Assembly: GCF_000091305.1 (NCBI RefSeq)
Contig: NC_013929.1
Span: 310,001 to 374,000, forward strand
Length of the DNA: 64,000 nucleotides
Direction of reading: 5' to 3'
DNA from: Streptomyces scabiei 87.22
GTDB lineage: Bacteria > Actinomycetota > Actinomycetes > Streptomycetales > Streptomycetaceae
Shown here: in pieces, positions 1-9,451 of the stretch
How the letters are laid out: each line of letters starts with the position of its first letter
How positions within the stretch are numbered: the stretch's first letter is position 1
Notes under the pieces: generated by a model
What the model saw: only the letters and a program-made list of their open reading frames with translations
Database searches by the model: none
What the model was told of the DNA's origin: nothing
Translations under genes and position numbers: made by a program

Positions 1-501
1 CGCGGCCAGCCCCACACAGACACCGCCCGCGCGCTCGCCCCGCACCAGGAAACAGCCCACGAGCACCAGCAGAACGGGCAGGACACTGGTCTGGCCCAGA
101 TACAGCGTGTTGCGCACCGGCAACGACAGCATCAACAAGGTGATCGCCACAGGAGCCGCCAACAGTGCCGTACGGCGCGTGGCGGGCCCGGGCAGGGCAC
201 GGGCCGCGACCAGACCGAGCGCGACCACCAGCAACAGCGTGCCGAAGGTCCAGCCCCAACCCAGAGCCTCTTCAGCCGTTCGAGTGAGGGGCTTGAGGAC
301 GAGTCCGCCGAACGGCGTGCCGGTGAACCGGGTCAGGTCCGTGAGCGCCTCACCCCTCGGTGTGCCCAGCGCGACGGCGACCTGTCGCACCGCCAGGACC
401 GCGGCGACCAGCCACAGCACGGCTCGTGCTGCCCCCAACCGGTCCACCGCCGCACCCGTGCCGACGGCACCGCCCCGTCCGGTCTGTTCCGCGCTCACCA
501 C
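1..501 (-). CDS. GT87-family (DUF2029) membrane glycosyltransferase, N-terminal part only
   Basis: The minus-strand frame stays open from a tandem GTG start (499-501 or 496-498) to the window edge, so only about 166 residues are visible. After a short cytoplasmic tail there is a hydrophobic helix (LWLVAAVLAV), then a loop, then further membrane helices. The stretch LPVRNTLYLGQTSVLPVLL carries the N-x-x-x-x-GQ signature seen in polyprenyl-phosphate-dependent mannosyltransferases of the GT87/DUF2029 family. Members sit in the membrane and add alpha-mannosyl units to cell-envelope glycolipids or glycans. The catalytic first loop is not obvious in this fragment, so the substrate cannot be named. 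Another polytopic glycosyltransferase family remains possible. Confidence 0.55.
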   Translation of the reverse strand, partial: MVSAEQTGRGGAVGTGAAVDRLGAARAVLWLVAAVLAVRQVAVALGTPRGEALTDLTRFTGTPFGGLVLKPLTRTAEEALGWGWTFGTLLLVVALGLVAARALPGPATRRTALLAAPVAITLLMLSLPVRNTLYLGQTSVLPVLLVLVGCFLVRGERAGGVCVGLAA

Positions 502-570
502 GCCCCGTCGTCCTTCCCGCCCTGTTCGCCGACCCGTCGTGACCCCGCCAACTGCTGATACGCCTGCCGC

Positions 571-1359
571 TCAGCATCTGTCCCAGTTGCGCATCAGGCC
601 CACCTGCTGCGCGGTCAGGAAGACGTCGGACCGATTGTCCATGCCGCTCGCGATGCGCTGGGCGATGGGGCTCAGCCGTGAGGCCTCGGTGATGGCGATG
701 AGGTACCGCAGCACGCCGCGTGCCTGAGCAGTGCGGTCGATGCCGCGGAAGCTGAGATCCCCGAGGCTGTTCTCGAGGCTGGACCGGCTCAGATCGACGG
801 AGGTCAGCGGCTGGTTCGCGACGCGGGCGAGGGTGTCGTAGTCCTCCTTGCCCAGGAACCAGTCGTCATCGGTGGTGTCGTCCCTGTGGGCGACGTCGGA
901 GGCGAGGTTCAGAACGATGCCGGGTGGGGTGTCGGAGTAGAACCGCACGACGCAGAAGTCGCTGAGCCGTACGACCGCATGCACCGCTGGGGTGTCGTTG
1001 TCACAGCTGATCACGATGCCGGCGAAGCCCCAGGGCTCCGTGTCGTCGGGGATGCCGGTATTGACCCCGGTGTCGGCGTCGGGTGTGACGCGGCCCTGTG
1101 CGGAGTTCTCCGCGAGGTTCCGCAGGTGGTCCAGCATGGCCAGATAGGCGCCCGAACCCCGGTCGAGGTCCCAGTGGACCTGTGGGAAGTCAGCGTTTCT
1201 CTGGCCGTCGGCGGTCTCGGCCGTCTCGGCCGTCTCGGCCGTCTTCCTACGATCCGCTGTCGTCGGTGCGGATGCGTCGGCGCCCCCGAGCGGAAGAAAG
1301 ATCACCAGAATCCCGAGAAGGACGGAGAGGGCGACCATGATGAGGACGCTGGTGGGCAT
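571..1359 (-). CDS. Secreted ribosome-inactivating-protein-like rRNA N-glycosidase
   Basis: This 262-residue protein begins with an uncleaved or cleavable hydrophobic segment (about residues 5-27), then a short repeat-encoded linker (AETAETAET), then a domain resembling the plant/Shiga ribosome-inactivating fold. The best evidence is ITEASRLSPI (residues 223-232), which matches the RIP active-site helix with catalytic Glu225 and Arg228. It is preceded by a ricin-like YDTLARVA segment and followed near the C terminus by a conserved-looking Trp259 (RNWDR). Known RIPs remove one adenine from the sarcin-ricin loop of large-subunit rRNA; a related protein has been described in Streptomyces coelicolor. 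A Shine-Dalgarno GGAG lies a few bases before the ATG. Target cell and self-protection are unknown. The signal-like N terminus implies export or membrane attachment. Confidence 0.82.
   Translation of the reverse strand: MPTSVLIMVALSVLLGILVIFLPLGGADASAPTTADRRKTAETAETAETADGQRNADFPQVHWDLDRGSGAYLAMLDHLRNLAENSAQGRVTPDADTGVNTGIPDDTEPWGFAGIVISCDNDTPAVHAVVRLSDFCVVRFYSDTPPGIVLNLASDVAHRDDTTDDDWFLGKEDYDTLARVANQPLTSVDLSRSSLENSLGDLSFRGIDRTAQARGVLRYLIAITEASRLSPIAQRIASGMDNRSDVFLTAQQVGLMRNWDRC
1213..1245. repeat. Three-copy 9-bp in-frame tandem repeat
   Basis: Three consecutive copies of CGTCTCGGC (with a near-copy at the left edge) lie in the RIP-like gene and encode the AET-AET-AET linker between the hydrophobic N terminus and the catalytic domain. 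Copy number could vary by slippage without changing frame. Confidence 0.8.
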
Positions 1360-1680
1360 GGGGTGCTCCGGTGGTTCGACGTGCAGCGATCTTGCTCACG
1401 CTCACAGCCGGAAGGTTGTTTGGCAGGCCCCCTCTGCCGCCTCATACAACTCCGGAGCCTCGAATTCTGCGTTATTCATACCGATATCCGCCAGATACGA
1501 GCCCGTTTGGGCGTCCTGTCGCCACGCGCCGGCTTCACCCCGTCGTGGCGTCGGCGGACGCGTGCGGAACATCTGGCGGGCCCCCAGATCGGCCTGCCGG
1601 CGGCGACGACCCGGGCACGGCAGCATGCATCAGGACTGCGGGACCGCCCGGCTGCTTCCCTGCTCCGCGGCCGTCGAGGA
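1360..1680. other. Intergenic, one weak small reading frame
   Basis: This gap separates the large STAND gene from the RIP-like gene, both on the minus strand. A minus-strand frame ending near 1402 translates to a protein-like acidic tail (GMNNAEFEAPELYEAAEGA), but it has no convincing start or ribosome site and I recognise no family. It may be a decayed gene end. The RIP-like gene's ribosome-binding site lies at its left edge. Confidence 0.4.
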
Positions 1681-4600
1681 TCAGGGGCAGACCCGCCGAT
1701 AGGGCCGGTCCGGAAGGTGGGTCCGCCACTGTGCGCGGGTCAGCTCCGTGTTCCCTGCACGGGCGCAGACGAGGGACACCGCTCGGTCTGGATCGATGAC
1801 GTACCGCTGGAGCGGGACGTGCATGCCGCCCGCGTACAGCGTGGTGCTGTCCGGGCTGAAGGCAAGCGTGTCGATGCTCTCGCCAGGGGTGGGCAGGGGA
1901 GGGCCGAGGGGTTGTTGGGTCGCCACGTCCCAGAGTTGGACGGTGCCTCCGTTTCCGCCCACGGCGAGCGTGCGACCGTCCGGACTGAACGCGAGAGCCG
2001 TGATCGTCTCGGCCAAGTCGGAGGACTGATCGACGGGCCCCGGAAAGACGTTCCTGAGGATGCCCGCTCGGTGCCGGAGGTCGCCGTCCCAGAGGGCCAC
2101 CCGCCCTGTCGCGTCGCCGGCCGCCATGGTGGAGCCGTCGGGGGCGAAGGCGATCGCTCCGATGTCGTCGTGCTGGACGAGGTCCTGGGCGTGGGACCGG
2201 TCCCCTCGGACCAGGCGGTTGTCGGTCACGAGGAGCCCGCCGTCCGGGCTGACGGCCAGGTGAGCGCCGCCCGGGGCAGACAGGAGCGCCGCCCTCCGCT
2301 GCCGCGTGGTGTCCCACTTCTCGTTGACGGTGCCGTCCAAGGTTCCCCGTGCGGTGAGGAGCGTACGGCCGCCCGGACCCAGGGCGATCGCGTGCGTGGG
2401 CGCCGCGGCCGTCGTCGTGGCGACGTCCACCGTGCTCTTCGTACGCCCGGCGGTCAGATCCCAGAGGGTCAGACGCTGGGGAGCCGTCGCCACACCGGGG
2501 TCGGAGAGCCCGTACGCGAGCGCGCGACTGTCGGGGCTGAAGGCCAGCAGAGGTTGCGTGAGGTTTATGGAGCTGGGCAGCTCTCGGTTGACGGGGGCGG
2601 GAAGTGTCGAGGGCGGCAGGGTGCGCAGGAGCCTGCCGTCGCGTGTGTTCCGGAGCTGGAAGACGTAGCGGTCACCGACGCGTTCGGCGGTGGCGAGTGT
2701 CCTGCCGTCGGGGCTGAGCCGGATGCCGGTGAGTGGCCTGGCGCGCCAGGCACGGGTGAGGGTGGTGGTGAGGTCGAGGGTGTGGACCGTGCCGCCTTCG
2801 AGGTACCGCAGCAGCGGCCGCGAGGGGTCCCAGCCGAGATCGGACAGCGACTCGTTGTTCAGGGAGTGCCGGAGAACGGGTGCGGTGGGCGTGGACAGAC
2901 GCCACACTCTGACCTCCTGGCCACCGCCGGTCGCCAGGAACGAGCCGTCCGGACTCATGACGGCACGGTAGGCGCCAGGATCCCTGAGGTCGGCGAGCCG
3001 ACGCCCCGACGCGGTGTCCCAGACTCGCGCCCGGTCCCCGCTGAGGGCGAGGAGTCGGCCGCCGGCCAGCGAGAGGGACGTGCGGTCGCCGCAGACGCCG
3101 CGAGCGCTCGTCCAGGCACCGGACCGGGTGGTGCGTGTGACGGTGTCCCAGACCTGCGGGGCCTTGCCGCTCGGGCAGACGGCCAGCAGCCGGTCGTCGT
3201 CGGCCGCCACGTCGTCGAGCCGCTCCCCCCGGCCTGCCGAAGGGGTCCGGAAGACCAGACGGCCGTCCGTCAGGGAGCGGAGCTCGGCCCGGGCGTCAGC
3301 CGAGGTCGACACCAGGTAATTCCGGCCACCGGCTCCGAAGCGCACGACGTCCGCGGGCGCCACGGAGGCTTCGATCCAGCGCCTCGCGCGGGTGTCCCAC
3401 AGTCGTCGGACCCCTTCGGCGCTCAGGATGGCGAGCACTCGGCCGCCGGGCGTTGCGCCCAGCAGCGTTCCCCGAGGTGCCGGTCCCGAGGCGATACGCC
3501 GGTGCGTATCGATATTCCAGGTCCGCCAGGTTCCCCCTTCGACGCTGAGCAGCGAGCGCCCGGAGGCGTCCAGGAACCGCTCGGGGGTGGAGCCGGGCGC
3601 CGGATCGGTGAAGGTGCCCAGTTCGCGCTGGGCCAGTGCGCCGAGGAGGGCGCGGCGGGACTCCGGCAGCGGGGACGTGCGCCATGCGGCGACACCGAGC
3701 AGCATCGCGGTGCGCGGGTCGGTGGTACGCAGCGCCTCGGCGACCGCGGCCACCCGGCGGGCCGCCGTGTCGGTGGTCTGCTTCTCGCTGTCCTGGCGCA
3801 GCCGTACGGCGGTCAGGCCGACGACGAGGGCCACCGCCAGCAGGGCGCAGAGCGAGACCGTGAGCGTGCGGCTGCGGCGGCGGGCCCGGGTGGCGGCCCG
3901 TTCCTCCGCCGCCCGCTGCTGCGCCGCGGCGACCAGGAAGGCCGTCTCCTCGGACGTCAGACCGTCGTGGCCACCGTCGTCGTCCGCGAACAGTTCCTCG
4001 GCCCGCGCCAGGCGGGTGCCCCGGTAGAGCGTGCCCGGGTCGCGGTCGTGCTCCAGCCAGGTACGGGCGGCGTCGGTCAGCTGTCGGTGGTGGCGCAGCC
4101 GCTCCCGGTCCGCGTCGATCCACTCGCGCAGCCGCGGCCAGCCGGTGATGAGGGCCTCGTGGGCGAGCTGCACTCCGTCGTCGTCGGTGGTCAGCAGCCG
4201 GGCCCGGGCCAGCCTCCCGGCGACGGCCCGCACGTCGGGGTCCTCCCACCCGGCGACTTCCTCCCAGCTGAGCGGGCGGCGGGTGTCGGCGTTGCCCTGG
4301 CCGGGCTCGACCATCCGCAGGAGCAGATGCCGGGCGGCGTGCGCCTGCGTCGGCGAGAGTTCGCCATACGCTTCCTCGGCGCTGGCGGCGATCGCGCCGC
4401 GCACCCCGCCGGACGCTTCGTACGCGGCCAGGGTCAGCATCCGTCCCTTGCGCCGCCGCCAGGTCTCCAGCAGGGCGTGGGAGAGCATCGGCAGTCCGCC
4501 CGGCTCGTCGAGCACGTCCTCGACGAGCCGCGCGGTCAGCGTCCGCTCCACGATGAGCCCGGCCGCCTGCGCCGGACCGATCACCGCCTCACGCAGCCCG

Positions 4601-5412
4601 TCCGCGGTCATGGGCCCGACCAGGAGCCCGCTGCCGTGCAGCGCCTCCGCCAGCCGCGGGTGCTCGGCGCACCGAGCGTAGAAGTCGGACCGTACGGCGA
4701 TGAGCACGCGCAGCCGGCTGCCCGGGTCGCGCGCGGCGAGCAGGAGGTCGAGGAAGCGGTCCCGTTCGGCGCGCTCGCGGCAGAGGGTGAAGACCTCCTC
4801 GAACTGATCGACCACCACCCAGCACTCGGGGTCGTCGGCCTCCGGTGTCAGCAGATGGCCGTAGGTGGTGGCGGGCCGGTCTCCCGGAGTGAGGATCCGG
4901 AGCACCGCCGTACGCCCCTGTTGCGCGATCTTCTCCTGCAGCTGCGGAAGCAGACCGGCCCGCAACAGGGAGGATTTGCCGCTGCCGGAGGCCCCGAACA
5001 CGACGGCGAACGGGGACCCGCACGCCAGCGCGCTCAGCTCGTCGATCAGCCGGTCCCGGCCGAAGAACAGCTCACGGTCGTCCGCCTCGAAGCGTGCCAG
5101 GCCGCGATAGGGCGGGGTGGCGTCGGTGTCCTCGTGCCGCTCCTCCCCGGCCAGCGCCTCGGCCTCCGCCCACCGCGCCTCCCAGGCGTCGGCGTCCGCG
5201 CCGCATGCCCGGACATACGCCTGGAGCACGGCCAGCGACGGCAGTCGCTCGCCGCTCGCGGCCTTCGCCAGCGTCGTCACCGAAAACCCGGCCTTCTCCG
5301 CCATGGTCCGGTACGACACGCCACCCGCCGAACGGCGCAGCTCCCGGAGATCATGCGCGAGCCGCTGCACCGGACCGGCCGCCGGGTCGACCGGGAGTTC
5401 GGGACGCCCCAT
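1681..5412 (-). CDS. HTH - STAND NTPase - WD40 repeat protein (nSTAND1 type)
   Basis: A 1243-residue multidomain protein. Residues about 13-70 form an XRE-like helix-turn-helix typical of actinobacterial WD40/STAND proteins. A P-loop NTPase follows, with Walker A GASGSGKSS (140-148) and a Walker B VVVDQFEE (199-206), then a helical winged region. A single hydrophobic helix lies near 515-540 (VSLCALLAVALVVGL). The C-terminal half is a WD40 propeller with repeated motifs such as SPDGRTLA, FSPDSTTLYAGG and WDVATQQPLG. STAND proteins act as nucleotide-gated switches that oligomerise when the sensor part binds a ligand. No effector domain is visible apart from the HTH, so the output is unknown. 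It lies upstream of the RIP-like gene with a 321-bp gap, so an operon link is only possible. Confidence 0.88.
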   Translation of the reverse strand: MGRPELPVDPAAGPVQRLAHDLRELRRSAGGVSYRTMAEKAGFSVTTLAKAASGERLPSLAVLQAYVRACGADADAWEARWAEAEALAGEERHEDTDATPPYRGLARFEADDRELFFGRDRLIDELSALACGSPFAVVFGASGSGKSSLLRAGLLPQLQEKIAQQGRTAVLRILTPGDRPATTYGHLLTPEADDPECWVVVDQFEEVFTLCRERAERDRFLDLLLAARDPGSRLRVLIAVRSDFYARCAEHPRLAEALHGSGLLVGPMTADGLREAVIGPAQAAGLIVERTLTARLVEDVLDEPGGLPMLSHALLETWRRRKGRMLTLAAYEASGGVRGAIAASAEEAYGELSPTQAHAARHLLLRMVEPGQGNADTRRPLSWEEVAGWEDPDVRAVAGRLARARLLTTDDDGVQLAHEALITGWPRLREWIDADRERLRHHRQLTDAARTWLEHDRDPGTLYRGTRLARAEELFADDDGGHDGLTSEETAFLVAAAQQRAAEERAATRARRRSRTLTVSLCALLAVALVVGLTAVRLRQDSEKQTTDTAARRVAAVAEALRTTDPRTAMLLGVAAWRTSPLPESRRALLGALAQRELGTFTDPAPGSTPERFLDASGRSLLSVEGGTWRTWNIDTHRRIASGPAPRGTLLGATPGGRVLAILSAEGVRRLWDTRARRWIEASVAPADVVRFGAGGRNYLVSTSADARAELRSLTDGRLVFRTPSAGRGERLDDVAADDDRLLAVCPSGKAPQVWDTVTRTTRSGAWTSARGVCGDRTSLSLAGGRLLALSGDRARVWDTASGRRLADLRDPGAYRAVMSPDGSFLATGGGQEVRVWRLSTPTAPVLRHSLNNESLSDLGWDPSRPLLRYLEGGTVHTLDLTTTLTRAWRARPLTGIRLSPDGRTLATAERVGDRYVFQLRNTRDGRLLRTLPPSTLPAPVNRELPSSINLTQPLLAFSPDSRALAYGLSDPGVATAPQRLTLWDLTAGRTKSTVDVATTTAAAPTHAIALGPGGRTLLTARGTLDGTVNEKWDTTRQRRAALLSAPGGAHLAVSPDGGLLVTDNRLVRGDRSHAQDLVQHDDIGAIAFAPDGSTMAAGDATGRVALWDGDLRHRAGILRNVFPGPVDQSSDLAETITALAFSPDGRTLAVGGNGGTVQLWDVATQQPLGPPLPTPGESIDTLAFSPDSTTLYAGGMHVPLQRYVIDPDRAVSLVCARAGNTELTRAQWRTHLPDRPYRRVCP

Positions 5413-5830
5413 CGGTGAAGCCTCTTTCGCGCACGCAGGAACCGCGAGCTGATCAGCAGCCCAAGGTACTTTTCGCCTCCCTCGGGCGAAAACCCTTTCC
5501 GACTGTGATGTTCACCGTGGCTCAGGGAGGCGGTGCCGCGTCCCTGGCGGCTCGCCGGTGCCGAAGCCGTCGTGGAGGCCAGCTGCCGGGAGCCCCGCCG
5601 ACCGTGTCGCCGCCTTCTCACCAGGGCCGGGCAACTCGTGACGACCGGCCGTCGGCGAACCCTCCGCCTGGCCCGGCACCGGCCCTGGATCAGCCACCTC
5701 GCCACAGCTCGCGAACGGCTCGCACTCCTGCCGAACCTCCGCTGCCCAGGTGCAGAACTTCCGCACCGGGCTGTTGCGTTCGCGGTTACCTCCTGGGGAG
5801 GATGGCGTAGATCATCCTGGATGACAGTAG
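5413..5830. other. Divergent intergenic region, no gene seen
   Basis: This region lies between the STAND gene (minus) and the TauE/SafE gene (plus) and should hold both promoters. No reading frame here has a recognisable product and no strong hairpin is seen. Confidence 0.5.
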
Positions 5831-6574
5831 GTGTGGGCTGTGGCGACCGTAGGGGCGGCCGAGTTACTGCTGGGCGGCATAGTCATGCTGGGTGCGTCGG
5901 TGCAGTGGCTCACCGGCATGGGTTTTGCACTCATCGCGGTGCCCGCGCTTGTTCTGATACTCGGGACGGCCCAGGGCGTTGCGCTCGCCAATTTCGCGGC
6001 CGGCACCATCAGTCTCGTGGGGCTCACCACCAGATGGCGGCTGGTGCGGATCGACGCCATGGTTCCCTTGATCATCGCGGCAGGATGCACGGTGCCTGCG
6101 GGTTCCTGGGCGGCGGCACGGCTGCCCGAACCCGTACTGCTGGTCGCCATCGGCATGCTCGTGACCCTGGCTGTCGCTTTCGTCATGGGAGGCGTGCGCA
6201 TACCGGCTCTTACGGGTACCAGAGGGGCTTTGACTGCGGGAGCTGTGGGCGGTTTCATGAATTCCGCCGCCGGTGTCGGCGGGCCGCCGTATTCGCTGTA
6301 TGCGGTCAATGCGGGCTGGTCGGTTCGTGAGTTCGTGCCGAACGCGCAATTCTACGGCGTCATGGTGAACCTCTTCTCGGTGACCGCCAATGGTGTGCCT
6401 CGCCTGAGCGGGCCTGCCTGGTCGGTCGCCGTCGCCGCCACGGTGGCGGGCGCCCTGCTCGGCAAGCAACTCGCATCGAGAATCCCCGAGGAGTGGGTGC
6501 GCCGCCTCATCTTCGCCCTGGCCCTGACGGGCGGCCTGTCCGTTCTGGTCAAGGGCATGCACGGGATGCTGTAA
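5831..6574 (+). CDS. TauE/SafE-family membrane transporter
   Basis: This 247-residue polytopic protein has about seven to eight hydrophobic helices and duplicated TauE/SafE halves. It includes the conserved Gly-rich segment GFMNSAAGVGGPPYSLYAVN (about 140-159), the usual GxxxGxGGxP-type turn of the family. Family members export sulfite, sulfoacetate or related small anions, but substrate cannot be deduced from sequence. The GTG at 5831 gives a short N terminus before the first helix; GTG 5840 is an alternative. A TTA codon lies near the start (GAG-TTA-CTG), so translation may depend on the bldA tRNA. A second family member lies at 14712-15494. Confidence 0.85.
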   Translation: MWAVATVGAAELLLGGIVMLGASVQWLTGMGFALIAVPALVLILGTAQGVALANFAAGTISLVGLTTRWRLVRIDAMVPLIIAAGCTVPAGSWAAARLPEPVLLVAIGMLVTLAVAFVMGGVRIPALTGTRGALTAGAVGGFMNSAAGVGGPPYSLYAVNAGWSVREFVPNAQFYGVMVNLFSVTANGVPRLSGPAWSVAVAATVAGALLGKQLASRIPEEWVRRLIFALALTGGLSVLVKGMHGML

Positions 6575-7126
6575 GGCCGCTCCTCCACGCTCCGGCGGGT
6601 GATGTTGAGCAGCAGTCCACCTGCGCGGACTGCCTCCGGTTCGGCGTGACTGCGTCTTGCGGTTTCGCGCGGCTTCCGCCACGCCCCCACTCATCCCCGG
6701 TGACGGCGGCGACCTCGGGGAGCAACACCCCTTTCAAGTCACCCCCTTCAAGCGCGTCATCCGTACTGAGCGGGGCCCTGCCGAGTAGACGCAACGCGTA
6801 CGAAGCGTGCACACATTGCCAACGCGGCAGCACGCCACTCGGGCATTCTTGACCGAGCGTCGGCCCGAGAGCCTGGTCGCGTTGTCAGCCCCACTTCGAC
6901 ATCGACGGGTGGGATGTTGCGAGAGAAAGAAACCGACATGCTTCTCTGGCGGAAAAATTCAGCCGCTCTGCTGGCTTCTGTGGCTCTTGTTCGACCGGGA
7001 AATCATGTCCTACCGAAACAATCTTCCGGTCAAGGCCACAGTTTGGCACACGAGCAACGTGACCACCGGCCCTGGGGACGCCGTTCCCAGGAATGTTCGG
7101 GCAGGACATGCGCCGGCGCGAACGAT
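6575..7126. other. Intergenic region, no recognisable gene
   Basis: About 550 bases between the TauE/SafE gene and the convergent AraC-type gene. It is locally less GC-rich than its surroundings (for example around 6930-7030). Frames in it give no family signature, so I call no gene. Confidence 0.5.
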
Positions 7127-8113
7127 CTACGTCCCGGCATGCCCGGACAGTGCCTGCGACCGGTGCTGCTGGGGTGAGAGTCCGTAGGCGCTGCGGAAAG
7201 CTCGGGCGAAGTCGGAAGGGCGGGGGAAGCACCAGTAAGAGGCAACAGCGTGAATCGGCCGGTTACGCAAAGAAGGGTTGGCCAGGTCACAGTGGGCGCC
7301 TTCCAGCCGCCGGTTGCGGATCCAGGTGGCGACGGGTTCTCTGGGCGACTGCTGAAAAATCCGGTGCAGATAGCTCACAGAGATGTGGTGCGCGGTAGCG
7401 ATCGCCGACGGTGTCAGTTCCGGGTCGCGCAGGTTCTTCCAGATGAATGCCTGGACACACTCGGCCGTGACTCGTCGACGTGTCTCAGGCTGCAGTGTGG
7501 CCTCTGCCGACACCAGGGAGGCGAACCATGCGGACACAAGGTCGAGCAGGGTCACCCCAAGAGTGGGCGCATCACACGGCTGGAGGGTTTCGGCCTGCCG
7601 GTCAATGTTGACAAGGAACTCCGTCAGCAATGCGCCGACGCCGTCCTGGCCTGGCAGTCTTCTGCCCAGCAATGGTCGGATCCGGTCTGGCGGCATGGGC
7701 AGTGACGCCTTGGGGAAATCAATCCCGATCCCCTTGACCGCACGGCGCTGCCGATCGTCCGTCGCCCGGAGATCATACGGTTGAGAACTGTCGACGACAT
7801 GCAGGTCCCACGAGCCGAACACCTCACGCCGGGCGGCATGCTCCAGAGCCAATTCACCATCGAGCAGCAGCGAGAGGTGATACCGCTCGGGGTCGGACTG
7901 ACGGATCATCTTCGAGCTCCGCCGGTAGTTCGCCGGTAAGGCGGACATCGACATCACCGCCACCGGACCCATCTCCATCAGATGGGCCGTCGCCCAGAAA
8001 TCGGAGGCGTGGATGCTGGTCGCGTCGCTCGGGCGCGTCGGGTCGATCCGTTCACGCCAGACGTCGAACCGATCTTCGACAGACACATCCTCGCTCCGGA
8101 ACACCGTCCCCAT
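7127..8113 (-). CDS. AraC-family transcriptional regulator
   Basis: A 328-residue regulator. An N-terminal AraC_binding_2-like domain (DRFDVWRERI start, central RYHLSLLLDGE) precedes a C-terminal double helix-turn-helix of the AraC/XylS type. That part includes LTPSAIATAHHISVSYLHR and the second-helix signature SDFARAFRSAYGLSPQQHR. I chose the ATG at 8111-8113 because the conserved domain begins there; an in-frame extension to 8293 is possible but has no family similarity. It is transcribed divergently from the secreted protein at 8396, which is the likeliest local target (inference from arrangement). Confidence 0.88.
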   Translation of the reverse strand: MGTVFRSEDVSVEDRFDVWRERIDPTRPSDATSIHASDFWATAHLMEMGPVAVMSMSALPANYRRSSKMIRQSDPERYHLSLLLDGELALEHAARREVFGSWDLHVVDSSQPYDLRATDDRQRRAVKGIGIDFPKASLPMPPDRIRPLLGRRLPGQDGVGALLTEFLVNIDRQAETLQPCDAPTLGVTLLDLVSAWFASLVSAEATLQPETRRRVTAECVQAFIWKNLRDPELTPSAIATAHHISVSYLHRIFQQSPREPVATWIRNRRLEGAHCDLANPSLRNRPIHAVASYWCFPRPSDFARAFRSAYGLSPQQHRSQALSGHAGT

Positions 8114-8395
8114 CACTTGAAGCCCACCCCCGACTGGTCCCTGACGCCCGATCCCATCCCGATCCTTGCACGCAGAGATCGCTTCCGTTCGGATACTTCC
8201 GGCAGCGATTCCATCGATGCCTACGATGTCGCTTTTGCAGCTGAATGCACTGCCGGGGGTGACGCAGCAACAGGCGCGGTTCACGAGTGTCACGTCAACG
8301 GCTCTGACTGCCGATACACCCGCCCGCGGCAGCCATCAGGCCACCACAGCCGAGAACCCGAAAGCCGGGACCGGAACAGCAAAGGCAGGAGCATC

Positions 8396-9388
8396 ATGAA
8401 GTGGAAGCGGACCTGTGGGGCGGCAGCCCTAGCGCTCGCTCTGTTCGGCGGAGGCTCGCTGCCGTTCGCGTCAGCGGCTTCGGCAGCCTCGTCGACCTTT
8501 GAGTACGAGGTGACGCGCGACGCCGCACCGTACCGGGACATACCGGGGACCGACGTGGTCTTCACCGCCGCGGCAGGAGAGAAGTCCTATCTGTGGTCGC
8601 GGAACCTGTCGGTGACGAACGTGACCGACCTGGGCAGCGGAGACAACGTCGGAACCACCGCGGCGGTACGGTGCCGCCGCTCCGACGGCACCACGCTCCC
8701 CGCCGGCTCAGAGGCCGGAGCCTACTGGGCCGCGAACATGGTGCCCCCCGGAGAGAACTCGGCCGCTCCCGCCCTGCGCTGGGTGTTCACCGCACCCAGC
8801 GCGGGAACGTACAACTGCCGCCTGTCGGTCACCAGTTACTCGACCATCATCCAGAACGGCCGCACCGTGACCATGCGGATCCCCGCCGGTGCCGAACTGG
8901 CCCGGGCCACGTTCACGTCGACAGAGCGCTGGACACTACCGGCCGCCGGCACCACAGTGATCGCGCGGGGGACGACACAGACCACCCTCGGATACACCTA
9001 CACGCCCGGCCCCGGGGACGACATCACAGTGGTGCAGGACGCGGCGTTGACGACCTGCGCCCCCGGCTCCACGATCTGCGGCGGCGGGTCGACCGCCCAC
9101 AGCGGAACGCAGGCAGAGACATGGATCGAAGCCCAGCCGCAGAACCCGGACGGAAGCAGGTGCGGGGGCCCGATCACCGGCCCCGTGGCGAAGTGGAACA
9201 TCTCCACCGCCAAGCATCACCAGACAGCCGCGAACACCCTCCACCTCGACAGGACCCGGCTCGGCGGCTGCACCCAGATACGCGTGTCCCTCAAGGTGAG
9301 GAACGTGGACGGCAACCCGGTCAACCTCCACGCGGGACACGCCTCCGGACAGATCGCCGCAACTCATGGACTCGCCTTCACGCACTGA
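8396..9388 (+). CDS. Secreted protein of unknown function, beta-rich
   Basis: A 330-residue protein with a classical Sec signal peptide: basic MKWKR, a hydrophobic core, then an Ala-rich cleavage region near residues 25-32. The mature part is rich in Thr, Ser, Gly and beta-prone residues. It has paired cysteines (for example CRRSD, YNCRLS, TTCAPGSTICGG, GGCTQIRV), suggesting a disulfide-bonded extracellular beta-sandwich. An AGGAGC ribosome site lies a few bases upstream of the ATG. I recognise no catalytic motif. It faces the divergent AraC-type regulator across 282 bp, which may control it. Confidence 0.75.
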   Translation: MKWKRTCGAAALALALFGGGSLPFASAASAASSTFEYEVTRDAAPYRDIPGTDVVFTAAAGEKSYLWSRNLSVTNVTDLGSGDNVGTTAAVRCRRSDGTTLPAGSEAGAYWAANMVPPGENSAAPALRWVFTAPSAGTYNCRLSVTSYSTIIQNGRTVTMRIPAGAELARATFTSTERWTLPAAGTTVIARGTTQTTLGYTYTPGPGDDITVVQDAALTTCAPGSTICGGGSTAHSGTQAETWIEAQPQNPDGSRCGGPITGPVAKWNISTAKHHQTAANTLHLDRTRLGGCTQIRVSLKVRNVDGNPVNLHAGHASGQIAATHGLAFTH

Positions 9389-9451
9389 GCGCAGCTGGTT
9401 TGCCGGACATTGGCGGCCGCATCAGCCGGAGCCATCACCTGGATGCGGTGA

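Noticed and set aside
886..5418. A 1510-codon plus-strand open frame
   Set aside because: It is antisense to the RIP-like and STAND genes; the translation is Gly/Arg/Pro-rich without any domain, while the minus strand shows clear motifs.
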